From Spirochaetota bacterium (GTDB lineage: Bacteria > Spirochaetota > Spirochaetia > SPDA01 > JAJSAL01): a stretch of 64,000 bases of DNA. Of this stretch, positions 61,211-64,000 are shown piece after piece. Under the pieces are notes generated by a model, which saw nothing but the letters and a program-made list of their open reading frames with translations, had not been told where the DNA came from and ran no database searches. The DNA lies in the NCBI GenBank assembly GCA_024274705.1, contig JAJSAL010000151.1, forward strand, positions 1-64,000, in the 5' to 3' direction. Numbering within the stretch: the stretch's first letter is position 1; the number at the start of each line of letters is the position of its first letter. The position numbers and the translations under genes are program-made.

Positions 61211-61648
61211 TCAGTCCCGGGTCCTGATATCAGGGGAAAGGAATACCTTTGTCTTCATGGAGTTCGTAATCAGGCACGCCTGTTCTGCTTTTTCGATGAT
61301 CCTCCCCGCCCTTTCCGCGGCGTGGTCGTCAGGAACCACTATCTCCGGTTTCAGCTGGATCTCGGAAACCATAAATCTTTTCTCAACCCTTTCCAGTTTC
61401 CCTGTCCCCTCACAGGCGTAAGAGAGGAACTCCAGCTTCGAGTTCTCAGCGATTGCAAGAAATGTGGTCATGAGACATGCGTTGGCGGCCGCAACATACA
61501 GGTGCTCCGGGGACCAGATATTAGGTACGCCCCCGGGGAACTCCGGCGGTGTCGCGACTTCGATCTTCGGAAGCGTGGGTTCCGAAAGGTCCCCGGTCTT
61601 CCCTTCGTTCCAGGTGACATTGGTCGAATAATAATGAACTTCTTCCAT
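61211..61648 (-). CDS. OsmC-family protein
   Basis: 145 residues from the ATG at 61648 (AAGGAG 5 nt upstream). The two redox cysteines appear in YVAAANACLMTTFLAIAE and FLSYACEGTG, with FPGGVPNIWSPEHL before them. OsmC/Ohr proteins reduce organic hydroperoxides; this short type may act in detoxification. Divergent from the PHP gene and upstream of the frameshifted isomerase. Confidence 0.85.
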   Translation of the reverse strand: MEEVHYYSTNVTWNEGKTGDLSEPTLPKIEVATPPEFPGGVPNIWSPEHLYVAAANACLMTTFLAIAENSKLEFLSYACEGTGKLERVEKRFMVSEIQLKPEIVVPDDHAAERAGRIIEKAEQACLITNSMKTKVFLSPDIRTRD

Positions 61649-61749
61649 ACATTCTCCTTTAAAAAAATGATGGCACATTATAAGGCCTGTGTCAAAAGCA
61701 ATACGTCCGTCTTGCTTTATCTGGTAAACCTTTGTATCTTCCTTCACAT

Positions 61750-62475
61750 ATGAAATATAAAATCGATCTCCATTGCCACTCAATCGCTTCCGGTCACGCA
61801 TACAGTACCATTGCGGAGATTGCAAGGGCAGCTTCGAAAAAAGGCCTTCAGATGATAGGCATTACCGATCACGGGCCGGCCCTGCCCGGCGGAACCCATG
61901 ATTTCTTTTTTTCAAATCTGAAAGTACTGCCTGAGACCATGTACGCTATCCGGATACTCAGGGGTGTGGAGGCAAACATCATGGATTTCAGCGGGTCCCT
62001 GGACTTAGGCGAGAACCGTCTTGAAGTTCTCGACATCGTTCTTGCGGGATTTCACAATCCCTGTATCCAGGCAGGGTCGGAAAAGGAAAATACCAGGGGA
62101 ATGGTCGGTGCTATTAAAAACCGGTTCGTAGACATCATCGTGCATCCCGGGAACCCTGCATTCCCTATCGACTTCCACCAGGTTTTAGATGCGGCAAAGG
62201 ATTACGATAAACTGATAGAAATCAATAACAGCTCTTTCGGCGTAAGCAGGAAGGGGAGCGAAGAAAACTGTATGAGAATCGCCGAACTCTGCCTGGAGCA
62301 CGGTGTTAACGTGGCCGTGGGAAGCGACAGCCATATAGCAAAGGATGTAGGAGAGTTCGGCAAGGTGCACGAAATCTTTAAAAAGATCGGTATGCCGGAA
62401 GAGATCATTATGAACCTTTCCGTTTCGCGGTTTACTGCATTTCTTAAAAGCCGGGGAAAATCCCGGTTCGTCTGA
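61750..62475 (+). CDS. PHP-domain phosphatase (YcdX-like)
   Basis: 241 residues from the ATG at 61750. Metal ligands of the PHP fold: KIDLHCHSIASGHAYST, GITDHGPALPGG, RGVEANIMDFSG, IIVHPGNPAFPID and VAVGSDSHIAKDVGEF. Close in pattern to YcdX-type phosphatases with a trinuclear Zn site. No clear Shine-Dalgarno. It stands alone on the plus strand, so its link to the sugar genes is unclear. Confidence 0.88.
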   Translation: MKYKIDLHCHSIASGHAYSTIAEIARAASKKGLQMIGITDHGPALPGGTHDFFFSNLKVLPETMYAIRILRGVEANIMDFSGSLDLGENRLEVLDIVLAGFHNPCIQAGSEKENTRGMVGAIKNRFVDIIVHPGNPAFPIDFHQVLDAAKDYDKLIEINNSSFGVSRKGSEENCMRIAELCLEHGVNVAVGSDSHIAKDVGEFGKVHEIFKKIGMPEEIIMNLSVSRFTAFLKSRGKSRFV

Positions 62476-62482
62476 GACCTCA

Positions 62483-62736
62483 TCAGGATAAAAACGCATC
62501 CTTCAGCCTTTGAATACGGGCATCATCCATCAAACTCAAAGGGCCGAGCCCTTTCGCCGAAATAATGGAATCAGCAATAAAATCGGTAATCTCCAGGCGG
62601 TCGAAACAGCTCAGGATGTCATTTCCGGATACGATAACACTATCATTTTCTATCATTGCAACAGGTGAATTCCCGGAAATCACATCCGCTCCATGATGAT
62701 GATATCTGTAGGATGGAGTAACACTTCGTTGATCAT
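62483..62736 (-). pseudogene. Class II aldolase C-terminal fragment
   Basis: An ATG at 62736 overlaps the isomerase stop (ATGA) and opens MINEVLLHPTDIIIMERM then TGA. In another frame, from about 62683, SPVAMIENDSVIVSGNDILSCFDRLEI and ISAKGLGPLSLMDD match the end of class II aldolase/RhaD-type proteins. The N-terminal metal-binding half is missing. Placement after an isomerase gene suggests a former operon member. Confidence 0.65.
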
Positions 62737-63662
62737 GAAAGGGTATACCCGCCGGAAAACACAGCCCTTAAGGCCTGTATCGACGTAGTCAGTTCTTTTT
62801 CAAGCAGGTAATCCGAATACTCCCTTCCCATCTTCGGTCCCCCGGTTTCGTAATATCCCACCAGGTGGTCTACCGGAAACATCCGGCTGTTCTGCTCGAT
62901 GAGTGACCTCACTGTTCCAAGGTCCACTATGCCAAGCTGCCGTTCCCCCTCTGAAAATCCAAACGTGGAGCTGAACATCCTGTCGGTATTCTTGAAGTGA
63001 AACTCAGCCGTCCAGGGAATCTGATGCTCGAAGAGATCCATGTTGGTATGGATGATGCGGCCCTTTTGATCTGCATATCCGTGGGAAATATCACCGCACA
63101 CATATACAGGAACCGTGGTATCCGGGTGATCCTGGTGATACCCGGAGAGTGTACCCAGCATATAATCCAATTCTTCCGGCAGGGTGGGAGGCTCCGCCAG
63201 GGAAGACATGGGTTCCATGGTAAGCCCTTTTAATCCCTTCTCTTTGGCCAGTTCCATGAGCTCTTTCATGTGTTTCAGGTAACAGGCGATACCCGTCCCT
63301 TTTGTTTCCATCCGGTCCCTGGGAACCGTACCGGGGTTGGAACCGATATAGTCGGCACCGAGAAGTGATGCAGCATGGATGTACTGTTCGTAGTTTTTCC
63401 GGGCGGCCCGTTCCATGTAGGAATTCCCGGAAAAAAATCCTCCCAATTCCCTGTGTGTAGTAAAGCAACTTTTAATCCGGACCCCGCACTTCTCTGCATC
63501 GTCCTTAAGATCAAAAAAAAACCCGTCTTCCATAGAGTAAACCTCGAAAAAACTCCCGATTTGCACGTACCGCACATCGATACGATCCATCAACCGGAAC
63601 AGCCACCTGTGGGAATACCTGTATTCGATGGGATCACTCTTGATGCCAAGACTGAATTCCAC
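62733..63662 (-). CDS. TIM-barrel sugar isomerase/epimerase, distinct subfamily
   Basis: 309 residues from a GTG at 63662, 4 nt after the dehydrogenase stop. Xylose-isomerase-like barrel with GLTMEPMSSLAEPPTLPEELDYM (Glu ligand), VYVCGDISHGYAD (Asp/His), WTAEFHFKNTDRMFSSTFGF (Glu/His) and DHLVGYYETGGPKMGREYSD (Glu near the end). This is the D-tagatose/psicose-3-epimerase-like metal set. Unlike the three HDGFDYPF paralogues. Confidence 0.78.
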   Translation of the reverse strand: MEFSLGIKSDPIEYRYSHRWLFRLMDRIDVRYVQIGSFFEVYSMEDGFFFDLKDDAEKCGVRIKSCFTTHRELGGFFSGNSYMERAARKNYEQYIHAASLLGADYIGSNPGTVPRDRMETKGTGIACYLKHMKELMELAKEKGLKGLTMEPMSSLAEPPTLPEELDYMLGTLSGYHQDHPDTTVPVYVCGDISHGYADQKGRIIHTNMDLFEHQIPWTAEFHFKNTDRMFSSTFGFSEGERQLGIVDLGTVRSLIEQNSRMFPVDHLVGYYETGGPKMGREYSDYLLEKELTTSIQALRAVFSGGYTLS

Positions 63663-63666
63663 CTGC

Positions 63667-64000
63667 TTAACCCACCCGGAACACTACACGGCTGATGGTT
63701 TCCGTTTTCTCCACCATTCTGCGAAACATGTCCACTCCTTCCGAAAGATAGGGCGTGTGGCTGATGAGGGAACCGACATCCATCCCCCGGTCCATATAAT
63801 CCAGCACCGCTGTCCACTCATTATGTCCCGACGGCGCGAACCTGGAGTTCCAGGTACCGAAAATCCGGATCTCCTTACGGAGAATATGGGAAAAATCCTT
63901 CTCGCCGATCCGGAACTCCCCTTCGATGTTTCCTAAAAAGACGACTTCCCCGAACCGGGCTGCCGACTGCACAGCCTGCAGAAAGGTCTTCGGCAGGCCT
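63667..64000 (-). CDS. Zinc-type medium-chain dehydrogenase, C-terminal part (GatD-like)
   Basis: The frame is open to the right edge, so the N-terminus with the catalytic Zn site lies outside. Visible: TFLQAVQSAARFGEVVFLGN, then KDFSHILRKEIRIFGTWNSRF and NEWTAVLDYMDRGMDV, a pattern close to galactitol-1-phosphate and related polyol dehydrogenases. It would oxidise a polyol or sugar phosphate. The epimerase-like gene follows 4 nt later, so they form one operon. Confidence 0.85.
   Translation of the reverse strand, partial: GLPKTFLQAVQSAARFGEVVFLGNIEGEFRIGEKDFSHILRKEIRIFGTWNSRFAPSGHNEWTAVLDYMDRGMDVGSLISHTPYLSEGVDMFRRMVEKTETISRVVFRVG

Noticed and set aside
1..64000. tRNA, rRNA, CRISPR arrays and intact insertion sequences
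   Set aside because: No cloverleaf-like, rRNA-like or regularly spaced repeat sequence was noticed in the gaps, and the only transposase-like sequence is the Rpn relic. By eye only; tRNAscan-SE and a CRISPR finder would settle it.

Overview
The window most likely comes from a free-living, saccharolytic spirochaete (Spirochaetales-like). The evidence is a very long protein with an acidic N-terminal region, one membrane segment and TPRs that resembles the spirochaete periplasmic flagellar collar protein FlcA, several lipoproteins with loose lipoboxes, and a high density of RbsABC-type sugar importers next to FGGY kinases and TIM-barrel sugar isomerases. No rRNA, tRNA, CRISPR array or intact insertion sequence was seen.

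Layout. 0-2.5 kb: edge-truncated exported protein, then a small accessory cassette (Rpn-type transposase/nuclease remnant and a hicBA toxin-antitoxin pair) between two direct copies of an ~80 bp intergenic repeat. 2.6-11.3 kb: housekeeping-like block (unknown protein, branched-chain aminotransferase, FlcA-like gene with an in-frame stop, glycogen-binding-fold protein, nitrilase-fold protein, lipA-lipB). 11.3-18.5 kb: RbsABC-type importer divergent from a rhamnulokinase-like kinase and a sugar isomerase. 18.6-20.3 kb: two lipoproteins. 20.4-28.4 kb: RpiR regulator, RuBisCO-like protein (RLP), E2, E1-alpha and E1-beta of a lipoyl 2-oxoacid/acyloin dehydrogenase complex, and two URO-D-fold proteins. 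28.6-32.9 kb: barrel/transglutaminase/TPR protein, FG-GAP lipoprotein and a HEPN/MNT pair. 32.9-47.1 kb: minus-strand catabolic cluster (class II aldolase, aminotransferase, isomerase, URO-D proteins, importer, DeoR regulator, kinase, two amidohydrolase-fold proteins, SDR). 47.2-53.5 kb: plus-strand Opp/Dpp-type importer. 53.5-59.9 kb: second RpiR-led lipoyl complex operon with a cyclase-family hydrolase, HAD phosphatase and mutarotase-like protein. 60.1-64 kb: isomerases, OsmC, PHP, aldolase fragment and a GatD-like dehydrogenase running off the edge.

How it fits together. The same 15 bp operator-like sequence (TGTAA-N5-TTTCA) lies in the importer/kinase divergent region at 16.0 kb and beside the RpiR gene at 28.4 kb, suggesting one regulon: import, phosphorylation, isomerisation, RLP enolase/decarboxylase-type chemistry, then lipoyl-dependent cleavage to an acyl-CoA. 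A second RpiR gene at 59.9 kb has related operators in its own promoter and leads a parallel complex. lipA/lipB at 10 kb could supply lipoate to both E2s; no E3 gene is visible. The combination of an RLP, acyloin/2-oxoacid dehydrogenase parts and URO-D-fold proteins in one apparent operon is the best candidate for an undescribed pathway.

Several genes are interrupted by single-base lesions (FlcA-like, second E1-alpha, one isomerase) or reduced to fragments (Rpn, a URO-D gene, a class II aldolase, an unidentified Cys-rich frame). Either accessory genes are decaying or the assembly contains point errors; reads are needed to decide.
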